NCBI GenBank assembly: GCA_014764605.1
Contig: JACXWG010000003.1
Span: 1-49,158 of the forward strand
From: Quinella sp. 1Q5
GTDB taxonomy: Bacteria; Bacillota; Negativicutes; Selenomonadales; Selenomonadaceae
Reading direction: 5' to 3'
DNA: 49,158 bases
Shown in pieces: positions 9,016-16,201 of this stretch (positions within the stretch are counted from its first letter, which is position 1; the number at the start of each line of letters is the position of its first letter). The notes beneath the pieces were generated by a model. The model saw only the letters and a program-made list of their open reading frames with translations, made no database searches and was not told the DNA's origin. The position numbers were made by a program, and so were the translations under genes.

Positions 9016-10374
9016 CTACTTGCGCTTATCCTTCCAGACTTCGATATTTGTTTGGCGAGCGCGGGCGATGGCTAGATTATTCTTTGGAACGTCCTTAGTT
9101 ATCGTCGAGCCTGCCCCGATATACGCTCCGTCCCCTACACTTACTGGCGCAACGAGATTTGTATTGCAACCGATAAAAGCGTTGTCGCCAATCTTCGTGC
9201 GGAACTTGTTTTTGCCGTCGTAATTGCAAGTGACCGTCCCGCAACCGACATTAACATTAGAGCCCATATCCGTATCGCCGATGTATTGCAGGTGCGGAAG
9301 TTTGGAGCCTTTGCCGATGTTGGAGTTCTTGATCTCAACGAAATTTCCAATTTTAACGTCCGTGCCGATTGTTGTACCTGGGCGAATGTGGACGTAAGGA
9401 CCTAGCGTGACGCCGTCGCAAATCTCTGCCTCGTGGCAATAGCTGAACTGCGCTTTGACGTTGTTGCCGACTTTCATATCCGTGAATCGAATATCTGGTC
9501 CAATATCGCAGTTCGTGCCAATCGTCGTGTTGCCTTCAATGTATGTGTTAGGGTGAATTATCGTATCTTTCCCGATTTGAACGTCGCAATCAATAAAAGT
9601 TGTGTTGGGGTCTATAATCGTTACTCCTGCGTCCATAAGCGAATGATTCTTTTTCATGCGGAAGACTCTATCGGCGGCGGTAAGTTGAATACGCGAATTT
9701 ATTCCAAGCGTCTCGTCAGCATAATCAGCTGTGAATACGCCGACCGTCTCGCCTGCGTCCTTAAGAATCGTCAACGTGTCGGGCAGATAGTATTCGCCTT
9801 GCGCGTTATCGTTCTTGACCTTAGCCAATGCGCTGAAAAGTTTCTTAACGTCAAAGCAATAGACGCCCGCATTGACCTCGCGGATTTTCTTCTCGAAGTC
9901 GGTAGCATCCTTCTCCTCGACAACCTTTTTAAACGTGCCGTCCGTCTCACGAATCACGCGCCCATAACCTGTAGCGTTAGGCATTTCGGCAGTTAGAACC
10001 GTCGCCGCGCATTTGGAACTTTCATGGGCGGCTGTGAACTTCTGCAATAGTTCGCCCGTCAAAAGGGGTGTATCGCCGCACAGAATCAAAACGGTTCCTT
10101 CCGACTGTTCAAAGTTTTTCTTAGCTGAAAGAACCGCGTGTCCTGTTCCGAGTTGCTCTTCTTGCATGACAAAATCAACGCCCAAAATCGTCTGCATAAC
10201 AAGTTCGGCACCTGAGCCTATCACTACGACTTCACGTGAGGAGCCAGCTTTTTTTGCCGCGTTGATGACGTGTTGAAGCATGGGTTTGCCGCCGACTTTA
10301 TGTAAGACTTTGGGCATATCGCTTTTCATGCGTGTGCCCTTGCCTGCTGCCAGTATTATCGTTTCCAAGGTCAT
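9016..10374 (-). CDS. glmU: Bifunctional UDP-GlcNAc pyrophosphorylase / GlcN-1-P acetyltransferase
   Basis: A 452-residue GlmU, which makes UDP-GlcNAc for peptidoglycan and lipopolysaccharide. The N-terminal nucleotidyltransferase carries LAAGKGTRMKSDMPKVLH and GDTPLL. The C-terminal half is a left-handed beta helix of hexapeptide repeats, with the acetyltransferase region around NVGCGTVTCNYDG. GGAGGTAAGCTT precedes the ATG. It follows the GntR regulator by 18 bases, so ispE, gntR, glmU and prs are probably one transcription unit. Confidence 0.98.
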   Translation of the reverse strand: MTLETIILAAGKGTRMKSDMPKVLHKVGGKPMLQHVINAAKKAGSSREVVVIGSGAELVMQTILGVDFVMQEEQLGTGHAVLSAKKNFEQSEGTVLILCGDTPLLTGELLQKFTAAHESSKCAATVLTAEMPNATGYGRVIRETDGTFKKVVEEKDATDFEKKIREVNAGVYCFDVKKLFSALAKVKNDNAQGEYYLPDTLTILKDAGETVGVFTADYADETLGINSRIQLTAADRVFRMKKNHSLMDAGVTIIDPNTTFIDCDVQIGKDTIIHPNTYIEGNTTIGTNCDIGPDIRFTDMKVGNNVKAQFSYCHEAEICDGVTLGPYVHIRPGTTIGTDVKIGNFVEIKNSNIGKGSKLPHLQYIGDTDMGSNVNVGCGTVTCNYDGKNKFRTKIGDNAFIGCNTNLVAPVSVGDGAYIGAGSTITKDVPKNNLAIARARQTNIEVWKDKRK

Positions 10375-10392
10375 AAGCTTACCTCCAATCCT

Positions 10393-11073
10393 TTATTCCG
10401 TATGTTTTCTCATTGCCTTCAATAAAGTTTCTTCCGCTTGTTCCATGTGGTGTTCGGCGGCGTCGCGGGCGGCGTCCACGTCGCCAGCTGCTATCGCCTC
10501 GACCATTGCCCTATGCTCTTCCAATGTCTTTTGAAGTCGTCCGGGATATGACATTGACAAGGTACGAAAGCGGGCGAGCTGTTCCTTCAAGTTGCTGATT
10601 ATCGTTACGAGCCGTTCATTGCGGCTGACTTGATAAAGTAGCCCGTGGAACTCAATATCCGTTGCAACGATTTTGTCCATGTCCTTGCGTTCGATATGTC
10701 CTTCGATTTCTACGAGCAAGGCGCGGAGCTTTTCCAATTCATCAGGCTCAATACGCATTGTTGCTAGCGTCGTCGATAGGGATTCAAGTGCCGTACGTAT
10801 CTCGAAGATTTCTTTAACGTCGTGAACGGAAAGGCTTGATACGTACGTTCCCCTGCGCGGCATCATGATAACGTAGCCTTCCTGCTCAAGCTTGCGGATT
10901 GCCTCTCGGACGGGCGTGCGACTGATTCCTAATTCCTCAGCTAGTTGAACTTCCATTAGACGTTCGCCCGGCTCCAATATCCCACGCCGTATCGCGTCGC
11001 GCAGTGCTTCGCAAACCGTTTCGCGCAATGGCTGATAATTGTCTATCGTTATCGGTTCCAGTCTGTTGCCCAT
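10393..11073 (-). CDS. GntR family (FadR-type, FCD domain) transcriptional regulator
   Basis: A 226-residue regulator. An N-terminal winged helix (about residues 12-75) has the GntR signature ELGISRTPVREAIRKLEQEG, and a C-terminal helical FCD domain (about 85-215) usually binds a small organic acid through a metal. Two ATG codons are possible; the one at 11073 has AAGGA at nine bases, whereas the one at 11079 has only three. It lies between ispE and glmU, in a block of envelope-precursor genes, so it may respond to a metabolite of those pathways. The ligand and target are unknown. Confidence 0.9.
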   Translation of the reverse strand: MGNRLEPITIDNYQPLRETVCEALRDAIRRGILEPGERLMEVQLAEELGISRTPVREAIRKLEQEGYVIMMPRRGTYVSSLSVHDVKEIFEIRTALESLSTTLATMRIEPDELEKLRALLVEIEGHIERKDMDKIVATDIEFHGLLYQVSRNERLVTIISNLKEQLARFRTLSMSYPGRLQKTLEEHRAMVEAIAAGDVDAARDAAEHHMEQAEETLLKAMRKHTE

Positions 11074-11089
11074 CGTCATTCATCCTTAC

Positions 11090-11944
11090 TTAAAAAATCT
11101 TCGTGATAAAAATTTGAGCGTCCTTCACGCTCGCGGCAATTTGTTTGACATGTTCAGCGTCGGTTAGTGCAAATATCGTCGGACCAGAGCCGCTCATCAA
11201 TGCGACTTTAGCACCAGCGGCAAGCATTTGTCTTTTGCAATCAGCGACGGCGGGAATTTTCTTGAGTGCAACGCTTTCTAGGACGTTTGAGAAGTTTTTA
11301 AACGCCGCGTCATATTCTCCGCGTGCCAACTGCTCAATAATTCTTTCGTTCGGCGGGTGAGTCTTGGCGGGGGCTTCGTCGTAAGTCTTGTAGGCCCATG
11401 CCGTCGAGATTTCGCCGCGAGGCTTAGCCAAAACGACGCTGAACTTTTTTATCGGGCTAAGGCGTGTCAGACGTTCGCCGCGACCTTCTGCAAGACACGT
11501 GCCACCGATTATGCAAAAGGGAACGTCCGAGCCGACGCCTTCTCCGATTCTACAAAGCTCGCCTTCGGTCAAGTTCAGTTCGTAAAGTCGATTCATGCCG
11601 CGAATCACTGCCGCCGCGTCAGCTGAGCCACCTGCCAAACCTGCCGCCGCCGGAATGCTCTTCGTCAAGCTTATCGAAACGCCTAAACTTTTTCCGCAGA
11701 ACTTTTGAACCTCAAGAGCCGCTCGCCACGCCAGATTCTTTTCGTCCGTCGGAATGTCTTCGCCGCCGATTATTTGTGTTGCGTCCATCGACAACTTCAC
11801 GCCGCCCGAAATTTTTTCTAGCTCCAGCTCGTCGGCAAGTTCAATCGTCTGCATTATCATCGATACCTCGTGATAACCGTCCGTCCTCAAGCCTTTGATG
11901 TCTAGCGTCAGATTTATCTTTGCCTGCGCCAATTCTTTCAGCAT
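11090..11944 (-). CDS. ispE: 4-diphosphocytidyl-2-C-methyl-D-erythritol kinase
   Basis: A 284-residue GHMP kinase of the MEP isoprenoid pathway, phosphorylating CDP-ME. The glycine-rich ATP motif PAAAGLAGGSADAAAVIRGMN-like segment (residues ~95-115) and the C-terminal MSGSGPTIFAL motif are intact, and the N-terminus AQAKINLTLDIKG is typical. The ribosome binding site (GGTGAG) is modest. It is the first gene of the ispE-gntR-glmU-prs run, with its own promoter at 11976-12004. Confidence 0.97.
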   Translation of the reverse strand: MLKELAQAKINLTLDIKGLRTDGYHEVSMIMQTIELADELELEKISGGVKLSMDATQIIGGEDIPTDEKNLAWRAALEVQKFCGKSLGVSISLTKSIPAAAGLAGGSADAAAVIRGMNRLYELNLTEGELCRIGEGVGSDVPFCIIGGTCLAEGRGERLTRLSPIKKFSVVLAKPRGEISTAWAYKTYDEAPAKTHPPNERIIEQLARGEYDAAFKNFSNVLESVALKKIPAVADCKRQMLAAGAKVALMSGSGPTIFALTDAEHVKQIAASVKDAQIFITKIF

Positions 11945-11975
11945 TAGCTCACCACGCTTTTAAAGTTTCGGCGGA

Positions 11976-12004
11976 ATTCTACCACGCCTTATATTTTTTT
12001 ACAA
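11976..12004 (-). promoter_or_regulatory. ispE: Promoter of the ispE operon
   Basis: TTGTAA (12004-11999), a 17-base spacer and TAGAAT (11981-11976) on the minus strand, about 30 bases upstream of the ispE start and directly after the carD terminator. Confidence 0.6.
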
Positions 12005-12007
12005 GAA

Positions 12008-12039
12008 GAAAAAATCCGAAGCCTATCAGACCTCGGATA
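12008..12039 (-). terminator. Rho-independent terminator of carD
   Basis: On the minus strand ATCCGAGGTC pairs with GGCTTCGGAT around TGATA, followed by six T; it begins five bases after the carD stop. Confidence 0.85.
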
Positions 12040-12043
12040 AAAT

Positions 12044-12538
12044 TCAGTTCTCGTCCACCGTTGGCAGTTCAATCAGCTCATCGATCCAAGCCGTAATCTC
12101 TTCGGGCGTCTTGTTGCACACGTAGACTAATTCGGTTATCAAGATTTGTCGGGACAGGTCAAGCAGTCTTCGTTCGCCGCTAGAGATTTTCTTCTTGCTG
12201 TCCTGCCGGGATAAATTCCTAGCCACTATCGCCGCGTCCAAAAGATTTCCCGTCTTCAATCGTTCAAGGTTCATTTGAAGTCTTTTGTTCCAACTGCCCT
12301 GAAATGGTTCCGTCTCCGCTTTCAAGACTTCGATAACTTCATCGAGTTGCGCGGGCTTGATTAAATCTCGCAAGCCCAGTTCGTTCAATTTGTCGACAGG
12401 CAGCATAAGTTTCATATTGCCCACCGGAAGTCGAAAGACATAATATGAACTGATGACGCCGCCGACTTCGTCCTCCTCCATGCCCGTAATCTCTCCGGCA
12501 CCGTGCATCGGGTAAACAACTTTGTCGCCGATTTTCAT
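12044..12538 (-). CDS. carD: CarD family transcriptional regulator
   Basis: A 164-residue CarD/CdnL protein, which binds the RNA polymerase beta subunit and stabilises open complexes, notably at rRNA promoters. The N-terminal RNAP-interacting Tudor-like domain begins MKIGDKVVYPMHGAGEI, and a helical C-terminal domain follows. ATG 12538 has AGGAGGTGG at the right distance, so a longer in-frame extension to 12580 is rejected. It is monocistronic: its own promoter at 12571-12599 and terminator at 12008-12039. Confidence 0.95.
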   Translation of the reverse strand: MKIGDKVVYPMHGAGEITGMEEDEVGGVISSYYVFRLPVGNMKLMLPVDKLNELGLRDLIKPAQLDEVIEVLKAETEPFQGSWNKRLQMNLERLKTGNLLDAAIVARNLSRQDSKKKISSGERRLLDLSRQILITELVYVCNKTPEEITAWIDELIELPTVDEN

Positions 12539-12570
12539 CTTATGCCACCTCCTGTTGATTTTCTTAGGGC

Positions 12571-12599
12571 AGTTTATCAAATGCGGCGCGGAATGTAAA
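12571..12599 (-). promoter_or_regulatory. carD: Promoter of carD
   Basis: TTTACA (12599-12594), a 17-base spacer ending TGA (extended -10) and TAAACT (12576-12571) on the minus strand. Confidence 0.65.
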
Positions 12600-12613
12600 C
12601 CACGCGGCGAAAA

Positions 12614-12642
12614 TTATTTATTCTGCTGTGTTGTGCTATAAT
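12614..12642 (+). promoter_or_regulatory. Promoter of the restriction-modification gene
   Basis: An extended -10 box TGCTATAAT (TATAAT at 12637-12642) with only a weak TTATTT at -35. Transcription would start about 15 bases before the ATG at 12663. Confidence 0.5.
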
Positions 12643-12662
12643 CGGCGCGGGAGGCGATTTTT

Positions 12663-15479
12663 ATGACTAAAGAACAGCAAGTTAATGCCGCAAAAGAATT
12701 TGCTTTTTATTGGAACAACAAAGGCGCGGAAATCAGCGAAATCAGCGACTACCAAACATTTTGGTGGCAAATGCTCCGTAAGGTGTTCGGCGTCGATGAG
12801 CCAGAAGAATTCATCAACATGCAAGCACCGGTTCATTTTGAGAAATCAACTGGACACATTGATATTTTGATTCCGCGAACCAAAGTCCTAATCGAACAAA
12901 AGACTTTCGGCACCAACCTCAATAAAGCCGATAGAAAATACTTCGGGGAATTGCTTACGCCCTTTGAACAGGCGAAACGCTACGCCGACGCCTTGCCCGA
13001 CGATAAAAAGCCCCGCTGGATTATCACTTGCAATTTCTCCGAGTTCCATATCTACGACCTTAAGGAAATGGATTCGCTCGAATATATCCTAGGCGAAAAA
13101 ATCTATAAGCCCATTATCCTTAAGCTAGAGAACTTCCACAACGATTACGCCCAGTTGCAATTCATCACAGACCCCAACGCCATAATCAATCCCGAAGTCA
13201 AAATTTCTATCGACGCCGCCAAAATCGTCCGCAAAATCTGTTTTGCCATAGATAAACAGTACACCGAGAAAAACGACGACTACATAAACACCCTTAGCAA
13301 ATTCTGTGCACGGCTCGTCTTTTGTTTCTACGCCGACGATGCCAACCTCTTTACCCAAAGCAAGTTCACCGATTACCTTAAAGAATTTCCTTCCAATCAA
13401 CTCAATGACGAGCTCCAAAAATTTTTCGCCGCCCTAAACACGCCCAAAGATAAACGAGCCGACTTAGAAAAGTTCCCTTATGTCGACGGCGGGCTTTTCG
13501 AGGAGAAATTAAATCTCCCGCCGCTCAATCAACGCTTTAAACACGAAATCGAATACGCACATATCCTTAGAACCGACGCGGGCAATTTCCGCTTGGACGA
13601 GTTGAATAACTTTATAAAGTTCAGCTGGCGCGAAATCAATCCGACTATCTTTGGCGCAATGTTTGAATCAGTCTTCAACGACGATACCCGCCGCGACAAC
13701 GGAATTTACTACACCTCCATTGAAAACATTCACAAGGTTATCGACCCGCTCTTCATGAACGACTTAAACAACGAGTTTGAACTCGCTCGCCGCAAACAAA
13801 TCAAAAACCGTCCTAAAGCTTTGCGCGACCTGCAAGATAAAATCGCCTCGCTTAACTTCCTAGACCCCGCCTGCGGTAGCGGCAACTTCCTTACTGAAAC
13901 TTATCTTAGCCTCCGCGAACTCGAAAATAAAATCCTAGCCGAACTCCGAAGCATTTACGCCGACAACGAACGCGATACCATTAAAGTTTCGCCGCGCCAG
14001 TTCTACGGCATTGAAATTAACGCCTTCGCCGTCTCGATTGCCAAACTCGCTCTCTCCATTGCCGAAAACCAAATGCGCCGCAAGTCCGCCTGGATTCTCA
14101 ACCGACGCTGGGACGATTTGCCGCTCACGAAATATATCTCCGTCCGTCAAGCCAACGCCCTGAGCCTCGATTGGGCTGAAGTCGTCTTGCCCGCCAATAT
14201 CGATTACATTATCGGCAACCCGCCCTTCCACGGGGCAAGGAAGAAATCCGACGAACAAGCCGACGACGTCAACCGAGTTTTCGCGGGCTGGAGGAACGTC
14301 GGCAATCTTGATTACGTCGCCTGCTGGTACAAGAAAGCCGCCGATTTCATGACGGGCAATCAAATCCGCGCCGCGCTAGTCTCCACCAATTCACTTTGCC
14401 AAGGCGACAGCGTCGGCACGCTCTGGAAAAGACTTTTCGCCGAGGGTGTGCATATCGACTTTGCCCACCGAACGTTCAAATGGCTTAGCGACTCCGAAAA
14501 TCAAGCTCATGTTCATTGCATCGTGGTCGGGTTCAGCTGTGCAACCAATGACAAGCCCAAGCTCCTAATCGACGGCAATAAAGTCACGGTCGCCGAAAAC
14601 ATCAATGCTTACCTAGTCGACGGCGAAAATATTTTCGTGGAGAGCCGCCCAAATCATATTCAAAACGGCGTGCCTAAAATGCAATTTGGTAATCAACCCA
14701 TTGACGACGGCAACTATCGTTTCACGCCCGAAGAAATGGACGACTTCATAAGAGCCGAGCCAGCCGCCGCAAAATATTTCCGTCCGTGGTTCGGGGCTGA
14801 AGAGTTCATAAAGGGCAAGCGTCGTTATTGTCTTTTGCTTAAGGACTTGCCGCTTGAGGAGATTAAAGCTATGCCGCTGTGTTGGGAACGCGTCGAGGCG
14901 GTCAGACGTTATCGGCTATCACGCAAACGCTCCAGCACCCGCAAGCTTGCCGATAAGCCTACTCGCTTTCAAGTTGAAAACTTTCCAAGCAAACGATATT
15001 TAGCAGTGCCGCAGACCTCTTCTGAACGTCGCCAATATATTCCGATTGGTTTCATAAGCAATTCAAACATTGCGAGCGAGAAAATTTTAATTGTCCCTGA
15101 CGCAACGTTTTATCACTTTGGAGTTTTGACGAGTTCAATTCATATGGCATGGACGCGGGCGACTTGCGGACGATTGGAAAGCCGCTATAGTTATTCGATT
15201 GGCGTCGTGTACAATAATTTTTATTGGGCATCGCCGAGCGGCCGACAGCGTCGGCGGATAGAAGAGACCGCGCAGGAGATATTAAAAGTTCGGGCGTTGT
15301 TCCCTGATTGGACGTATGCAGCCCTCTACAACGAAGAGACGATGCCAGCCGATTTGCGGGACGCCCACCGCGAAAACGATTTGGCGGTTGCGATAGCGTA
15401 TGGCTTCGCGGACATCATAAACGACGAGGCGGCGATAGTCGCTAAGCTCATGAAGGAATACAAACGTTTGACAAGCTAG
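12663..15479 (+). CDS. MmeI-like (Type IIL) single-chain restriction endonuclease-methyltransferase
   Basis: A 938-residue enzyme that should both cleave DNA and methylate adenine. The N-terminal PD-(D/E)XK nuclease site is visible as D67 and E78-Q-K80 (GHIDILI then LIEQK). A helical spacer follows. The gamma-type N6-adenine methyltransferase has motif I DPACGSGNF (401-409) and motif IV NPPF (519-522). A target-recognition region (about 640-850) and a helical C-terminus complete the MmeI order. GGGAGG precedes the ATG. In this family one strand is methylated for host protection and one protein does everything, so no partner gene is needed. Its last four codons lie inside the 35-bp repeat that forms the first antitoxin promoter, so gene and toxin module abut without a spacer. 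Confidence 0.9.
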   Translation: MTKEQQVNAAKEFAFYWNNKGAEISEISDYQTFWWQMLRKVFGVDEPEEFINMQAPVHFEKSTGHIDILIPRTKVLIEQKTFGTNLNKADRKYFGELLTPFEQAKRYADALPDDKKPRWIITCNFSEFHIYDLKEMDSLEYILGEKIYKPIILKLENFHNDYAQLQFITDPNAIINPEVKISIDAAKIVRKICFAIDKQYTEKNDDYINTLSKFCARLVFCFYADDANLFTQSKFTDYLKEFPSNQLNDELQKFFAALNTPKDKRADLEKFPYVDGGLFEEKLNLPPLNQRFKHEIEYAHILRTDAGNFRLDELNNFIKFSWREINPTIFGAMFESVFNDDTRRDNGIYYTSIENIHKVIDPLFMNDLNNEFELARRKQIKNRPKALRDLQDKIASLNFLDPACGSGNFLTETYLSLRELENKILAELRSIYADNERDTIKVSPRQFYGIEINAFAVSIAKLALSIAENQMRRKSAWILNRRWDDLPLTKYISVRQANALSLDWAEVVLPANIDYIIGNPPFHGARKKSDEQADDVNRVFAGWRNVGNLDYVACWYKKAADFMTGNQIRAALVSTNSLCQGDSVGTLWKRLFAEGVHIDFAHRTFKWLSDSENQAHVHCIVVGFSCATNDKPKLLIDGNKVTVAENINAYLVDGENIFVESRPNHIQNGVPKMQFGNQPIDDGNYRFTPEEMDDFIRAEPAAAKYFRPWFGAEEFIKGKRRYCLLLKDLPLEEIKAMPLCWERVEAVRRYRLSRKRSSTRKLADKPTRFQVENFPSKRYLAVPQTSSERRQYIPIGFISNSNIASEKILIVPDATFYHFGVLTSSIHMAWTRATCGRLESRYSYSIGVVYNNFYWASPSGRQRRRIEETAQEILKVRALFPDWTYAALYNEETMPADLRDAHRENDLAVAIAYGFADIINDEAAIVAKLMKEYKRLTS

Positions 15480-15501
15480 GGCGAGTGTGCTAGATTGACG
15501 G
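15467..15501 (+). repeat. 35-bp direct repeat, copy 1 (antitoxin promoter)
   Basis: Identical over 35 bases to 15850-15884, beginning TTTGACAAGCTAGGGCGAGT. It holds the -35 and -10 boxes of the predicted short RNA of each toxin module, and this copy also encodes the last codons and stop of the restriction-modification gene. Confidence 0.95.
15468..15496 (+). promoter_or_regulatory. Promoter of antitoxin-like RNA A
   Basis: Consensus TTGACA (15468-15473), a 17-base spacer and TAGATT (15491-15496). Expected start near 15503. Confidence 0.7.
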
Positions 15502-15514
15502 TGCCGATTTACAA

Positions 15515-15551
15515 GAGCAGGATAAAAAAACGTAGTTCCACGAGTATCACC
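15515..15551 (+). repeat. Toxin-A-matching direct repeat in RNA A
   Basis: GAGCAGGATAAAAA (15515-15528), TCCACGA (15537-15543) and ATCACC (15546-15551) recur at 15738-15751, 15754-15760 and 15763-15768, over the toxin A translation start. Confidence 0.85.
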
Positions 15552-15554
15552 AAA

Positions 15555-15600
15555 GCGAAGAACCCCCGCCGGCGTGGTTAACCGACGGGGGCTTCGTTTT
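15555..15600. terminator. Bidirectional terminator shared by RNA A and toxin A mRNA
   Basis: CGAAG plus CCCCCG pair with CGGGGG plus CTTCG across a loop of about 17 bases; TTTT follows on the plus strand. Toxin A mRNA, read from the right, meets the same hairpin. Confidence 0.65.
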
Positions 15601-15656
15601 GCCTAATCGGTTGGTTATTCCGATTGTCTGGGGCACCTAGCTAGAGTGGCTGCCGC

Positions 15657-15758
15657 TTAACGTAGCTTTTTGCGGATGTAGTCGAGGATCAGCCCGCCGA
15701 GGACGGTACCGATTGTTCCGCCGACTGCAGTCACGCCGAGCAGGATAAAAATCTCCAC
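15657..15758 (-). CDS. Predicted type I toxin A, 33-residue hydrophobic peptide
   Basis: A GTG at 15758, eight bases from a GGAGGGAGGTG ribosome binding site, opens a 33-codon frame. The peptide is one membrane helix (IFILLGVTAVGGTIGTVLGG) with a basic tail (DYIRKKLR), the composition of Fst/Ldr/TxpA-type membrane toxins. The start inside a longer in-frame extension is chosen on the ribosome binding site. The mRNA leader has GAGGTG on the plus strand at 15800-15805, i.e. CACCUC in the RNA, able to mask the GAGGUG of the ribosome binding site. VLGxxIxD is shared with toxin B, suggesting distant homology. It could instead be a harmless small membrane protein; the module layout favours a toxin. 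Confidence 0.65.
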   Translation of the reverse strand: MEIFILLGVTAVGGTIGTVLGGLILDYIRKKLR

Positions 15759-15768
15759 GATAATCACC
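15738..15768. repeat. Toxin A initiation region matched by RNA A
   Basis: Plus-strand partner of the direct repeat at 15515-15551; on the minus strand it holds the toxin A ribosome binding site, GTG start and first six codons. Confidence 0.85.
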
Positions 15769-15818
15769 TCCCTCCTCCAGCGTAAGCTTACCGCCGTTAG
15801 AGGTGCGGCATCGGCGCG

Positions 15819-15847
15819 ATTATAGCAAAAGTAATTCTGGCGTTCAA
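15819..15847 (-). promoter_or_regulatory. Promoter of toxin A mRNA
   Basis: TTGAAC (15847-15842), a 17-base spacer and TATAAT (15824-15819) on the minus strand. The same TTGAAC-17-TATAAT layout, followed by a shared GCCGATGC start, drives toxin B. Confidence 0.8.
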
Positions 15848-15849
15848 TA

Positions 15850-15884
15850 TTTGACAAGCTAGGGCGAGTGTGCTAGATTGACGG
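15850..15884 (+). repeat. 35-bp direct repeat, copy 2 (antitoxin promoter)
   Basis: Second identical copy of the 15467-15501 repeat. Its -35 box lies three bases from the -35 box of toxin A, so toxin A and RNA B are transcribed back to back. Confidence 0.95.
15851..15879 (+). promoter_or_regulatory. Promoter of antitoxin-like RNA B
   Basis: TTGACA (15851-15856), a 17-base spacer and TAGATT (15874-15879). Expected start near 15886. Confidence 0.7.
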
Positions 15885-15918
15885 CGATAAGATAAGAAGT
15901 TTCAACATTGGCTATCAC
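15884..15918 (+). repeat. Toxin-B-matching direct repeat at the 5' end of RNA B
   Basis: GCGATAAGATA (15884-15894), TTTC, AACAT and GGCTATCAC (15910-15918) recur in order at 16089-16120; the differences are a four-base insertion, one missing T and a C-to-T change that still allows a G-U pair. Confidence 0.9.
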
Positions 15919-15965
15919 AAACGAGCCCCCGCACAGCGTGAGGAACTGTACGGGGGTTTCGTCGT
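15886..15965 (+). ncRNA. Predicted antitoxin RNA B of a type I toxin-antitoxin module
   Basis: A predicted RNA of about 80 nt from the second copy of the 35-bp promoter repeat to the hairpin at 15921-15962. Its 5' part (to 15918) is almost the exact antisense of the toxin B translation-start region (16089-16120), covering the ribosome binding site, ATG and first seven codons, although it is transcribed about 170 bases away. The 3' hairpin (CCCCCG with CGGGGG, then CACAG with CTGTA) faces the toxin mRNA's 3' end. Apart from TATCAC, the pairing segments of RNA A and RNA B differ, so each RNA should recognise only its own toxin. Confidence 0.65.
15921..15962. terminator. Shared hairpin at the RNA B / toxin B convergence
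   Basis: CGAG-CCCCCG-CACAG pairs with CTGTA-CGGGGG-TTTCG around CGTGAGGAA. No strong T run follows on either strand, so it is a weaker terminator than the one of module A. Confidence 0.5.
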
Positions 15966-16008
15966 GCCATAACCGGTTGAGGAATCCGATTAGAGGGCGG
16001 GAAAAAGA

Positions 16009-16110
16009 TTAACGACGCCTGCTACGATTTCCGAACAACCAGTCGTAGATGTAACTGCCCAAAACCTTAGACAGCACGTCCCAGACCAGCGATAAGATAG
16101 TTTCTAACAT
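16009..16110 (-). CDS. Predicted type I toxin B, 33-residue hydrophobic peptide
   Basis: An ATG at 16110 behind a strong GAGGAGGTGATAGCCG site opens a 33-codon frame. The peptide has a hydrophobic amphipathic core (LETILSLVWDVLSKVLG, then YIYDWLF) and a strongly basic tail ending RSRRR. Length, tail and the VLGxxIxD motif match toxin A although overall identity is low. The mRNA leader carries CUCCUC about 10-15 bases after the predicted start, able to pair with GAGGAG of the ribosome binding site. Promoter, leader and converging RNA have the same order as module A, so the two modules are tandem paralogues whose toxin sequences have diverged. Confidence 0.65.
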   Translation of the reverse strand: MLETILSLVWDVLSKVLGSYIYDWLFGNRSRRR

Positions 16111-16120
16111 CGGCTATCAC
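16089..16120. repeat. Toxin B initiation region matched by RNA B
   Basis: Plus-strand partner of 15884-15918; read on the minus strand it contains the start of toxin B and half of its ribosome binding site. Confidence 0.9.
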
Positions 16121-16172
16121 CTCCTCTCCGAAGAAGTTCTGCCTAAGTTCGAGGAGTTGTAGCATCGGCGGG

Positions 16173-16201
16173 ATTATATCATGACGTTTTCAAGCGTTCA
16201 A
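16173..16201 (-). promoter_or_regulatory. Promoter of toxin B mRNA
   Basis: TTGAAC (16201-16196), a 17-base spacer ending TGA and TATAAT (16178-16173) on the minus strand. The -35 box overlaps the uvrC stop codon, so the module abuts uvrC directly. Confidence 0.8.

Larger units (their letters stand above)
15503..15600 (+). ncRNA. Predicted antitoxin RNA A of a type I toxin-antitoxin module
   Basis: A predicted RNA of about 98 nt from the promoter at 15468-15496 to the hairpin at 15555-15596 plus TTTT. Its segment 15515-15551 repeats, with small insertions, the plus-strand sequence 15738-15768: GAGCAGGATAAAAA, TCCACGA and ATCACC occur in the same order in both. That stretch is the complement of the ribosome binding site, GTG start and first codons of toxin A, so the RNA can pair with the toxin mRNA at its translation start as well as through the converging 3' hairpins. 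The family model is the Fst/par module of Enterococcus plasmids, whose RNAII uses direct repeats in this way. Confidence 0.65.

Noticed and set aside
12539-12580. Longer CarD start
   Set aside because: The upstream codons include the AGGAGGTGG site itself; the family N-terminus starts at MKIGDKVVYP.
15759-15857. Longer 66-residue version of toxin A
   Set aside because: The extension would start upstream of the toxin promoter's transcript start and run through the ribosome binding site; the GTG at 15758 fits the site exactly.
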